From Entoloma clypeatum (Eukaryota; Basidiomycota; Agaricomycetes; Agaricales; Entolomataceae): a stretch of 64,000 bases of DNA. Position numbers and translations under genes: made by a program. The DNA lies in NCBI GenBank assembly GCA_963565915.1, contig OY751486.1, positions 5,208,001-5,272,000 of the forward strand, in the 5' to 3' direction. Of this stretch, positions 11,259 through 19,204 are shown one piece after another. Position 1 is the stretch's first letter. Each line of letters opens with the position of its first letter. The notes beneath the pieces are model-generated. The model saw nothing but the letters and a program-made list of their open reading frames with translations. It was not told the DNA's origin and made no database searches.

Positions 11259-11651
11259 TGATGATGTGGCTCTGGGACGTCTCGATGTGAGCATCCTAAT
11301 CAATCTTCTGATAACGGTTGTCTGGACACCGATAAACTCTCTGATCTCTGTGATCTGACCTGTCTGAGGTCCTTCTTGAATGCGAAAGCTTTCAAGTTCG
11401 TTCTGTCGGGCGTTGTAACGCGCGATCTGGTGTTGCCGAGCAAGATGGATGCTCTCTGCTATCTCGCCGTGGGGGCGATGCTCGTCGTTGTCTAGTTCTT
11501 CGTCAAGCACCTGCTGTAGGATGCGATGGATCTCCGATTCGATGTACTGCTGGATGAGTGTAAAATCGATACTGTCTCGAGGACTTAGCACCTCCTGTCG
11601 GGCTTCTGGCATGCTGAATGGGTTACTGGTGAAGTCTTCAAAGAAGCGCGA
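11259..11651 (-). CDS. Leader ORF upstream of gag, Gypsy copy 1
   Basis: A second frame opens near the 5' LTR at the methionine of MSRFFEDFTSNPF (about 11651) and reads through acidic helical sequence (FTLIQQYIESEIHRILQQ) into the gag region in another frame. Copy 3 preserves the first 82 codons (58166-57918). It is either a separate leader peptide or the first exon or frameshift partner of Gag. Confidence 0.5.
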
Positions 11652-11701
11652 CATCTTGACTCGTCTGGTAGTTGCTCTCTTCGCTCTGGGCAAACCTAAC
11701 G

Positions 11702-11712
11702 AGATTTAGCAA
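11702..11712 (-). promoter_or_regulatory. Self-priming primer-binding site, Gypsy family
   Basis: On the element strand TTGCTAAATCT begins two bases after the 5' LTR. Its exact 11-nt complement AGATTTAGCAA lies inside the LTR (11787-11797) about 33 nt after TATATAAA (11823-11830), where a transcript would start. That is the layout of self-primed Tf1/sushi-type chromoviruses, in which the mRNA 5' end folds back to prime reverse transcription. The same pairing is preserved in copy 3. Confidence 0.8.
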
Positions 11713-11714
11713 CT

Positions 11715-12115
11715 TGTTATGCTTAACAAACCGTTCCAAGGTTCGGGCAGAGTATGCAGGAAGTGGAAAGGTGAAGAGCAATGTGATTGCTAAATCTAAG
11801 GAATCTACTACAGTACAAGAGGTTTATATAGGTACTGACTATAGGCGGTAGCGGATGAGTCAGTACTGCGGAAGGCAGTGCGCATGAGTAAGGCGACTGC
11901 GGAAGGCTATGTACAGTGAGTAAGCTGACTGCGGAAAGCGAGTCAGCGCGGGAGCGAAGTATACTAAAGGGGATGACGAAGTAATGTAATGAGTCAGACT
12001 GGAAATCGAAGGTTGCGAAAGTAGACATTAGACATAGTAAGTTCATAAGAGGGCGCCGAGTCGGGCCGATAAGTAAAAGATATGACGTGGTCCTCATACC
12101 GTAGAGTCCATAACA
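11715..12115 (-). repeat. 5' LTR of Gypsy copy 1 with TATA box
   Basis: 401-bp LTR. It contains the TATATAAA box of the element strand (plus strand 11823-11830), followed after about 25 nt by the AGATTTAGCAA priming segment. The GATGG target duplication follows at 12116-12120. Confidence 0.92.
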
Positions 12116-12271
12116 GATGGCAGGTAGTATCCCTATTTTGAAAATGAGTCGTTGGCCATGTGATGTGGTTTGTGAACAATAGTCTTCTTTGTACTTCTCA
12201 AAGACAGCACGTTCTTCTCGAGTATATATGCAGTCACGTCTTGGCTTTCTGACCTTGATTGCTGGTATCAC
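12116..12271 (-). pseudogene. First exon of the gene split by Gypsy copy 1
   Basis: The exon starts at the ATG at 12271 (MIPAIKVRKPRRDC), runs through a basic N terminus and a Tyr/Lys-rich segment, and stops at ILPAI, where the Gypsy element sits. Joined to 5618-5553 it reads on as FNYW without a frame break. It starts about 460 bp from, and divergent to, the KDZ transposase start, so the two may share a promoter region. Family unknown. Confidence 0.6.
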
Positions 12272-12728
12272 GGTGATTGAAGGTTAATATGATTGAAATC
12301 ATCGAGACAGGATCACTTGATCGGTACATGAAATGATATTGATTGATCCACATGTGACACAATGATGATAGAAAACCTGACTCTAATCAGTAGAGGGGGA
12401 AATGGTGGGAGGGTACGCGATAAAAGATCCGAGTGCGTAGACAATGGGGGAGATACAGAACGGCTTACTCATGAACAGCCAATATAGGGCATGCATGTTT
12501 CAGAATGACAAAAAATGATGCAACCATTGCCAGTAGCATAGCTGAGTGCACAAGTCGCACGCGGGAACTCTGAATGCAACACGAAGGCCTGAGATCCACG
12601 CGGGGATCATCGGCGGAGTCCACGCGGGGTCTGTGAAGAGTCGCTCACGCAGGAGCAATTGTGCACCGTGATTAGTCTTCAGTAAACAGAGTTTAAAGTC
12701 AATTTCTTTATCTACACACATCTACACA
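12272..12728. promoter_or_regulatory. Intergenic region between divergent gene and KDZ gene
   Basis: Spacer of 457 bp between the minus-strand start at 12271 and the plus-strand KDZ start at 12729. No open frame is supported. It presumably holds both promoters and, if the pair is one element, could be internal to it. I did not find terminal inverted repeats that would define the KDZ element. Confidence 0.4.
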
Positions 12729-13968
12729 ATGACTACTCAAGTGATGCAATCAAGAAAGTGGAAGCGAGGGAAGGGGAAGAATATGCTAGTGGAGGATGAT
12801 GATGAAGCTATCAATATTGTGACCTACAAAGAGACCACAACACACACGAGACAGGGACCAGTCACAAAGAGGGTGGAAGTGCCGCTCAGGCCAGTGGCAG
12901 GTAGCTCGACTGTGGCAGGTAGCTCACAACATCAAGAAAGACCAGAGACAAGGAAAGAGAGGATGCCATCACATGGTGAGTATAGCGACGTTGATGCAGT
13001 GGGGTTTGACATGTATGGCAATGATGATGGGGAACAATGGTTCGACAAACCTGAATCTGCAGCAAATAAGGTGATTAAAGAAAGAGACATGGTATAATTT
13101 CACTAATTAATATCTGGTAGTAACAAATGTGGACGCAGGAATTTGTTGATCATGCAGAGAGTCTACTGGAGGCTCTCCTTGATCGGGATGCGCTGCCTAA
13201 CAATGGTGGTTGCATGTGTTGCATGGAGGGGAGGCATGCAATATGGAGATGTAAAGATTGTAGCTTCTCACCACTTCTCTGTCGCCATTGTATGCGCCAT
13301 TCCCACCTCGACAATCCACTCCACCAGATAGAATGCTGGACTGGGACTTTCTTCCGTTCCCCTGATCTATGGGAGGTCGGCATGTATATTCTTGTGCCTC
13401 ATCGGATGGAATGGTCCATTTGTCATTCACTGGCCTCTCAAAAGAGGAACTTGGAGGACTTGCAAAGAGGGCGAGATGATGAAGAGCAGGCTGCATTGCT
13501 CGCAGCATTCCAAAGCGGCAACTTTGATGGAGCGGCAACAAGGAGCCCGGCATTCCAGAGCGGCAACAAGGATGGACCGGCAAGTGGCAACAAGGACATG
13601 GCAATGCAGACACATGAGGATGAGGAAATGGAGGAATCCAACAACAACTTGAGACCAATTTTTGGCTATCTTTCCACCCATGTGACAGCAACCGGCACTG
13701 TCCCCAAACATGATGACTTCAACAACCATTATGTACAGGTTGTCCATGTCAATGGTATCCACTATATTGCACTGGTCACCTGTTCATGCCATGGTGTCAA
13801 AAATGTGCATGCCAACCTCATGTATTGCCGGTTGGTGCCGGCAACCTTTTCGCAATATCGAACACTATTCACTGTAGCGGTACTGGACAACTTCTGCATT
13901 GCCAACTTGGAATGCAAGGCATCTGCATACCAGTATTTCCAGAAGCTTCGGCGGCTCACTTTTCCAAC
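12729..13968 (+). pseudogene. KDZ transposase, N-terminal part with CxC2-like cluster
   Basis: Exon 1 is 12729-13091. A 47-bp intron (13092-13138, GTATAA to GCAG) joins it in frame to exon 2. About residues 145-200 form a cysteine cluster (GCMCCMEG, RCKDC, LLCRHCMRHSH, then a Trp/Phe motif WTGTFF). This matches the CxC2-type domain that precedes the catalytic domain in fungal KDZ (Kyakuja-Dileera-Zisupton) transposases. The N terminus is basic and acidic, with repeated ACCGGCA-type micro-insertions between 13500 and 13590. The frame is cut at 13968 by the hAT-like element. Confidence 0.85.
13961..13968. repeat. 8-bp target-site duplication TTTCCAAC, left
   Basis: The identical octamer occurs at 16322-16329, directly after the element. 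Eight-base duplications are the hallmark of hAT insertion. Confidence 0.92.
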
Positions 13969-14244
13969 TAGTGTTTAAAGGTCTGGTTCAGTCCGGTTTT
14001 TGACCCTCAAAATTTAGAGACCGAGACCGATTTTTCGGTTCACATGATCTCGAAAAAACTGAACCGGACCGATGCAAGACCGGTGCATCGGTTCCGTTTA
14101 CCTCAAAGAAGTGAGACCGGACTGGTCTCAACCGGTTTAAACCAATATATTACAAGTAAAATAAGACTAAGGATACGCGCGCGCGTCATACTCCCTCAAT
14201 TGGTCCTCCGTGGGCTCAGCCCGGCCCCATGTGCTCTGGGGTGT

Positions 14245-14800
14245 GACTCAACGCCGTTGGGTGTGAAAGGGGGCCGTTGGGCACGGGTCGTGGCAGGTGC
14301 GCGGTGCCGTACGGCGCGAAGGGAGGCCGTTGCACGCAAAGGAAGGGTGCTGGGTGTGAGTCGACGGCGTTGAGGACGTGAGGCGGCTGTTGGACATTAG
14401 AGGGGCCGTGGGGCACTAGTCGGGGCAGTTGGGCAAGAGGGGCGGCCGTTGGGGACACGAGGCAGCCGTTGTGCATGGGTTGATGGCGTTGAGGGCAAAG
14501 GGACGGTGTTGGGGGCAAAGGGATGGCATGGCATGGGTCAATGGCAGTGGGCGCAAGTCAGGACCGTTGGGCCTGAAAGGCGGCCATTGGGCATGGGTCA
14601 ACGGCGTTGGGGGCGAAGGGATGGCGTTGGGCATGAGTCGGGACCGTTGGGCACAAAGGGACGCCGTTGGGCGCAAAGGGATGCCGTTGGGCATGAAAGG
14701 TGGCCGTTGGGCGGAAGAGAGGGCAGTTGGGCATGAGTGGTGGCCATTATGCACGAGTAGTGGCCCTTGGGCGGATGTGGTGGCCGGGTGGAGTGGTGGT
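14245..14800. repeat. 20-bp GC-rich minisatellite in hAT-like element
   Basis: Units of GCCGTTGGGCATGAGTGG type recur with a spacing of exactly 20 bases between TTGGGC cores across much of the block. Open frames across it on both strands are a by-product of the repeat, not genes. The same 20-bp unit appears at 50520-51170 and, inverted, at 60541-61290. Confidence 0.85.
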
Positions 14801-14865
14801 GGGGGATAAAAAAAGGGTGGGAAGGTTTTGCTGGCAGTTATGGTTTGACTTTCGGCGATTGCCAA

Positions 14866-14894
14866 GCATGCTCGGCATCAATGCCGAGCCATGC
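14866..14894. other. Conserved hairpin in hAT-like element
   Basis: CTCGGCAT-CA-ATGCCGAG forms a perfect 8-bp stem with a 2-base loop, extended outward by GCATG/CATGC across a single bulge. The related element has the same hairpin at 51268-51287 with a compensatory change of one pair (C-G to T-A). Confidence 0.65.
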
Positions 14895-14944
14895 ACGTCG
14901 TTGAAAATCGTGCCCTCAATGCCCAAACCGTGGCACCAAAACCC

Positions 14945-15985
14945 ACAAAAATGATTCTTACCTTATGTAGACATATCTAGAAACAAATAGGAAGTATATA
15001 TAGAGTTATATACATGAGCTATGGATGGTAGAAAGTTGGTGCTCCAAATTGATGCATCAAAACACAATGTAAATCATGATGAACAGTGTGGCATGGTGTT
15101 TTCAAACACAAAAAACAACATTTTCTAGCTTCCTCCTTTGCACAACATTTGTACTCTAAATATACTATACATATGCTATTGAAACAGTGTATGTAAACCT
15201 ATTCAGACCCTTCAAATAAAATTAAAGGACTTGATGAGGTGAATATGAGCAAAATAGGTTGAAAATTTGACCAAACTTTTTTGTTTCAGCTTTGGATTCT
15301 CCTCATTCAGGAGATCTCACAGCACATTTGTTTTTCAAATTTGGCTCATTCATTAGGGAGATATAACACTTTTACTGAAATCTGCACATTTCATTATTTC
15401 TATCTTATCTGGACTTCTAAAAATTATACAAAGTGCTTCAGAAGGTGAATATATATCTATTTATGAGTTCTATCACTTCCAACTATTATTAGACCATGAG
15501 GAAGACACTGCGCATGCCTGCGCGATGCATTTTGCGCATTATTTACTATTATTTGGTGTAGAGCATGGCACCTCTATGACTTAAAATCCGTGGCATCATT
15601 CCATAAAATCAACACATATTTATTGACATATGATACTCTGCTACATAATTGATATAGTCTGTAAGCTGACTTCCTCCTGTGTAGCCATATTAAGGAGAAA
15701 TGCGATGTTTTTTGAGTTTGTTTACATATATTTGACACATTTGATGCACGCGTGATGCGCATCATCCAACGTCGAAATCACACATCCACCCATTGCTGAC
15801 TCTGCAATGAGGGGCACAGATGCTGAAAAGGCCAGAATATATTTATAGATTTTATTTATAATCTGTCTACTTGTGATCGAGGCAGGAGGGAGCACGCACA
15901 CACACCTTTTGTGTTTTTTTTAGGTGTGCCTATTTGGGAAGTGGGAAAGTTGTGATGTAGAATGAGTGTGATGCACCAGATATAA
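14945..15985. other. AT-rich non-coding body of the hAT-like element
   Basis: No gene. The first part, to about 15500, is clearly homologous to 51340-51900. The rest has no counterpart in the second copy. A short GCGCATGCCTGCGCGATGC palindromic patch lies near 15515. Confidence 0.6.
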
Positions 15986-15987
15986 TG

Positions 15988-16075
15988 GACTGGTGGCTCA
16001 GTTGGTTAGATAGAGGACTGAATTAATGTTCTGTACTATAGAGGTTGTGAGTTCAATTCTTGCAAATGGCACAAA
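15988..16075 (+). ncRNA. tRNA-like relic or SINE head
   Basis: TGGCTCAGTTGGTTAGA (15993-16010) fits an RNA polymerase III A box and D arm. GGTTGTGAGTTCAATTC (16043-16059) fits a B box and T arm at normal spacing. The anticodon region pairs imperfectly and lacks the expected U before the anticodon, and the acceptor ends do not pair. I read it as a tRNA-derived remnant, possibly the head of a SINE carried in the hAT-like element, not a working tRNA. Confidence 0.5.
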
Positions 16076-16321
16076 TTTTGCACTTTACCGTTTCGTGATC
16101 TTGATTTCCGTTCCTCGGATTGTTCTGTGGAAAATACCGGTTTAAACCGATCCAAACCGGTCTTTGGCCGGTCTTTCAAATTCTAAAGTTTTGAGTGAAC
16201 CGAAGACCGGCCGTGATCCGAAACCTTAAAACCCGAGACCGGCGGTCCGGTCTCTCACCGGTTCGGTCCCGTCCGGTCTCGGTCTGAAATCAATGAAGAT
16301 AAACTGGACCTTGAAACACTA

Positions 16322-17340
16322 TTTCCAACAGCACCTGGACAGACACCGAATCTATACCAGGAGCTACTGAGAATTTCACGGTTATGGCGGTGGATGAAAA
16401 AGAAGAAATGGGTCGGGCATGGTCACAGATTGGGCAATTTCAATTTGTCAACATCTGGGGAACTTGCAAACTTTTGCCCAGCATGCCCTCAACCTGGCAT
16501 CAACATCCCATTGAACTGGAAAGATGATCCCAATAGATGGGTTTATCGTCGGTTCTTTGTGGCAGATGGAAACTTCAAGGCAGATCATGTTCGGCAAAAG
16601 AACACATCTGATATTTGGCTCTCTGAAGGTGCTGGCATGTTTTCTGAATGCAACCTCTATCAAGAATTCTTGAAACATGCCATGGAACGTTCAACAGTGA
16701 GTGCTTTTTCCATGTTGGCGGCAAATAGGGACCGGCATTGCTGGTTGGCGGCAAATAAAACCGGCATTGCTGGTTGGTGGCACATGATTGTGTTGCCGAC
16801 AATGTTGATGATGTTCTGGTATTATGAATACTCAAGGGATCTTACACAGAAAGTGCCTTGTGAAAATAGATTCCGTGCCATTGAACAAGCCATGCTTGGC
16901 TCCAAAGCCTGTGATCGAACCGGCATCGTGGCCATTGCGTGTGCCCGGCATGGCTGCTTCGCTCTGAACAGTATTGCGGATCTCTTCAAAGGGGAACAGC
17001 AGAAAAACATTGACTGGATACTTTTACAAGCGTTGAAACACACTAATATGGATCCAGATCAGAGTGCAATGCTCATTTATGATATAGCATGTCAGTATTT
17101 TGTCCACCTCCAGGATCGCATCGGACACCTGTTGCCGGCTGGTCTTACTCTTGATAGAGCCATTGGGCTATTTCATGTCCATGGCCACAAGGACGAGTGG
17201 TTTTTCCGTTTTGCAACATCCTTCATACCAGGGTCTGGTATTACTGCGGGTGAAATATTGGAGATTTCATGTCAGTTTACATATGCTGAACGATCTATCC
17301 TCCAATGTGTCTAGTTTCTGTGCTATGTTCCCGCTACGTG
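16322..17340 (+). pseudogene. KDZ transposase, catalytic part (deleted inside)
   Basis: The frame resumes after the duplicated octamer. KDZ features are visible in order: GHGHRLGNF, the FVADGNFKADHV block (about 16557) with a probable catalytic Asp, the cysteine/His block TGIVAIACARHGCF, YDIACQYF (about 17080), HVHGHKDEWFFR and GEILE (about 17250). The family normally continues after GEILE with roughly 70-80 residues before the helical region. Here a short unrelated stretch ends in a stop at 17312-17314, so part of the catalytic fold is missing. Two near-identical 29-bp units (TTGGCGGCAAATA...) at 16717-16780 add residues not expected in the family. Confidence 0.83.
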
Positions 17341-18692
17341 CAGGCATCTGAGATGGCTTTTGAGACAAATATGTACTTCACCAACTTCACAGCATCTATT
17401 CCCACCCCGGATCAGCAACAATGGCTGGAAGAAATTCACCATGCTGAAACTTGTCGGTTACAGGTTGTGGCGGCAATGGACATCCTTGGTGCATGTGAAA
17501 CTTCATGGATTAATCAGCATATCCTCACACCTGGTGAACATGCCCACACACAAGTGGAAAAATGGGTTCAGATGGCAATTGAGATCAAAGAAAAACAGTG
17601 CGAACCATGATGATTACCGGCTTATCATTGATAGCTAATTGCCATGTAGGATCAACCTTCAGGATCTACTCCGCCATACCATGAAGAGTTCAGGAGAGGA
17701 GGATGTCAAGCAGATAGAGCAGTTATGTGAACTGCTCATTGCTGACTTTGCAAAGCTTGAGACATTGCAAGGCAGTGTTCCAGGCCAAAGTTTATGCAGA
17801 GCCATAATTCCAACAGAAGATGATGAACCTTCTGGCTTTGATGATCTAGACAACAAAGATGACCCGGCAACACAGGACCCAGCAATACAATTGAGTGAAC
17901 CGGCAACACCTGACGGAACAGTTCCAATACAGTCTCGACCACTGTCCATACCGTCAACATCTGAGGATCCAAATCCCATCCACCATGGAATTGAACTTCG
18001 TCTCAGGATACAACAGGCAACCCGGCACCTGAAGGCATTGCGTGAGGTAATCGCTGAGAAATCCTTTCAATATTCACATGTCATACGGAGAGTCGCGCGC
18101 AAGAGTACTCGCAGCAAGGCCCGATCAGCATTAATCAGGCTTAACAGGCAGATTTCATTTTATTGTCGGGTGTACAAGCATTGCCGGGTGGCATTAGTCC
18201 AGCTCAATGCCCCTTCAGATATCTTGTCTAGGTTCCGTGTGTTGTTGAAAGGTGATGTAAAGTGCAGCACAGCGCTCTTGGATCCAAATACCCCTGGTTC
18301 ATCAACCTTGCGGCTGTCATGGATATGGCAAACTGGGTTACATAGTGATGAAACATCACCAGAGGCTCTTAAAGAGTGTTTGTATCTCATGTTGTATTGT
18401 TGTTCTCCGCTGAATATCTTCCTTAGTCCGCCGTGTTTATTGGCTGCGTGCCCAGGCTCAGAAGCTCCACTGGGAGGAAGAAGTGATTCTGGTTGGATAC
18501 AAGATGCAATGGACTGTGCAGTATTTCAATCACAACATGCAGATGTGGAAGCAACGGCGAAACAGAACAGAACGTCCAGGTCTGGCTGCGTATGCTGCCC
18601 AGAAGGCGGCAATGTGGCAGATAATGGCAAATGAGGCCCATAAGGAATTTGTCCAGGCCAACAACTCATATACTCCCAGTTGTATGCAATGA
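17341..18692 (+). pseudogene. KDZ transposase, C-terminal part with two introns
   Basis: Homology resumes with ASEMAFETNMYF. A 52-bp intron (17598-17649, GTGCGA to GTAG) joins the frame to a helical region. A 49-bp intron (18378-18426, GTTTGT to TTAG) then joins to RVYWLRAQAQKLHW and QWTVQYF, ending at a stop at 18690-18692. These blocks match the conserved tail of fungal KDZ transposases. Because both introns still preserve the frame, damage to this gene looks recent and limited to the hAT insertion and the central deletion. Confidence 0.78.
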
Positions 18693-18893
18693 AATTGTTG
18701 CCACCTGACGATATTGCCGGGTGTCAGTGGGTGACTCTGCTATGCATTCCCGCCTAACCTCGAGTTCCTGATTTGGATGAGATACGCAATATAGTAATAT
18801 TTAAAATAAAATAAAAAACAACATGTCAGAAATGATTATATCTAAATAAAAGATGGCGAAAATAAAACCAGATAATAATGTGTGGCATACATG
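18693..18893. other. No gene; 3' flank of KDZ gene
   Basis: A short AT-rich stretch with no reading frame or identifiable element end. A KDZ terminus may lie here but I could not match one to the 5' side. Confidence 0.3.
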
Positions 18894-18894
18894 G

Positions 18895-19013
18895 ATCTAT
18901 CTACTTGTGAGGCTTCCTACCTGGTGTTGGCACCACCTTGTCTACTGCCTTGCGCTTCCGACCCCTCCTTTGTGATGAATTTGATGGGCTGTGGATGGGA
19001 GGTCGAAGGAGAC
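18895..19013 (-). pseudogene. C-terminal tail fragment of an unknown basic protein
   Basis: On the minus strand the frame entering at 19013 reads through QRRGRKRKAVDKVVP to GRKPHK and a stop, a nuclear-localisation-like basic tail. It is cut off by the truncated Gypsy copy that begins at about 19014. Too short to assign to a family. Confidence 0.35.
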
Positions 19014-19029
19014 CAGCTCAAAACACGAC

Positions 19030-19200
19030 GAGGACCAAAGGTTATCCGACCTGAGGTTGACAGCGGATGTGAACACATATGCATCCATCCCAGAATAGTA
19101 CGCGAACAGAACCTCCCCACGCGAGGGATACCGCCCATAGCAATTCTAAATGCGGATGGGTCACCAAATCAACAACAGAAAGCGAGCCAACTTGCCGAAG
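19030..19200 (+). pseudogene. pro: Protease remnant, Gypsy copy 2
   Basis: Encodes the first half of the retropepsin domain with the VDSGCEHICIHP active site, and continues to ILNADGSPN before the deletion junction. The second half of the domain is gone, so it cannot be active. Confidence 0.75.
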
Positions 19201-19204
19201 TTAA

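Larger units (their letters stand above)
5624..12115 (-). mobile_element. Complete Ty3/Gypsy chromovirus, copy 1 (6,492 bp)
   Basis: The element is bounded by 401-bp LTRs (5624-6024 and 11715-12115) with TGTTA...TAACA ends and is flanked by a GATGG duplication. On the minus strand the order is leader ORF, Gag with two zinc knuckles, protease, reverse transcriptase, RNase H, integrase, chromodomain, then a small extra ORF. It inserted into the first half of a minus-strand host-type gene. It is defective: it has in-frame TGA codons in gag, before the protease active site and in integrase, a 1-nt insertion after the RT core, and a private 27-bp deletion near 8875. Confidence 0.93.
13969..16321. 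mobile_element. Non-autonomous hAT-like element, 2,353 bp, inside KDZ gene
   Basis: The ends are TAGTGTTTAAAGGTC and its near inverted repeat (GACCTTGAAACACTA), flanked by TTTCCAAC duplications. The subterminal regions on both sides are dense in ACCGGTC and GGTTTAAACC motifs in opposite orientation, as expected for hAT transposase binding sites. Removing the element plus one duplication restores the KDZ frame with no lost or gained codon. Inside are a 20-bp minisatellite, a conserved hairpin, an AT-rich middle and a tRNA-like segment. No transposase is encoded. Confidence 0.93.

Noticed and set aside
14044..14865. Long open frames on both strands
   Set aside because: They track the 20-bp minisatellite. 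The products are low-complexity repeats with no conserved motif and appear in several frames at once.
15988..16075. Functional tRNA gene
   Set aside because: The anticodon stem has a mismatch, the base before the anticodon is not U, and the acceptor ends do not pair.
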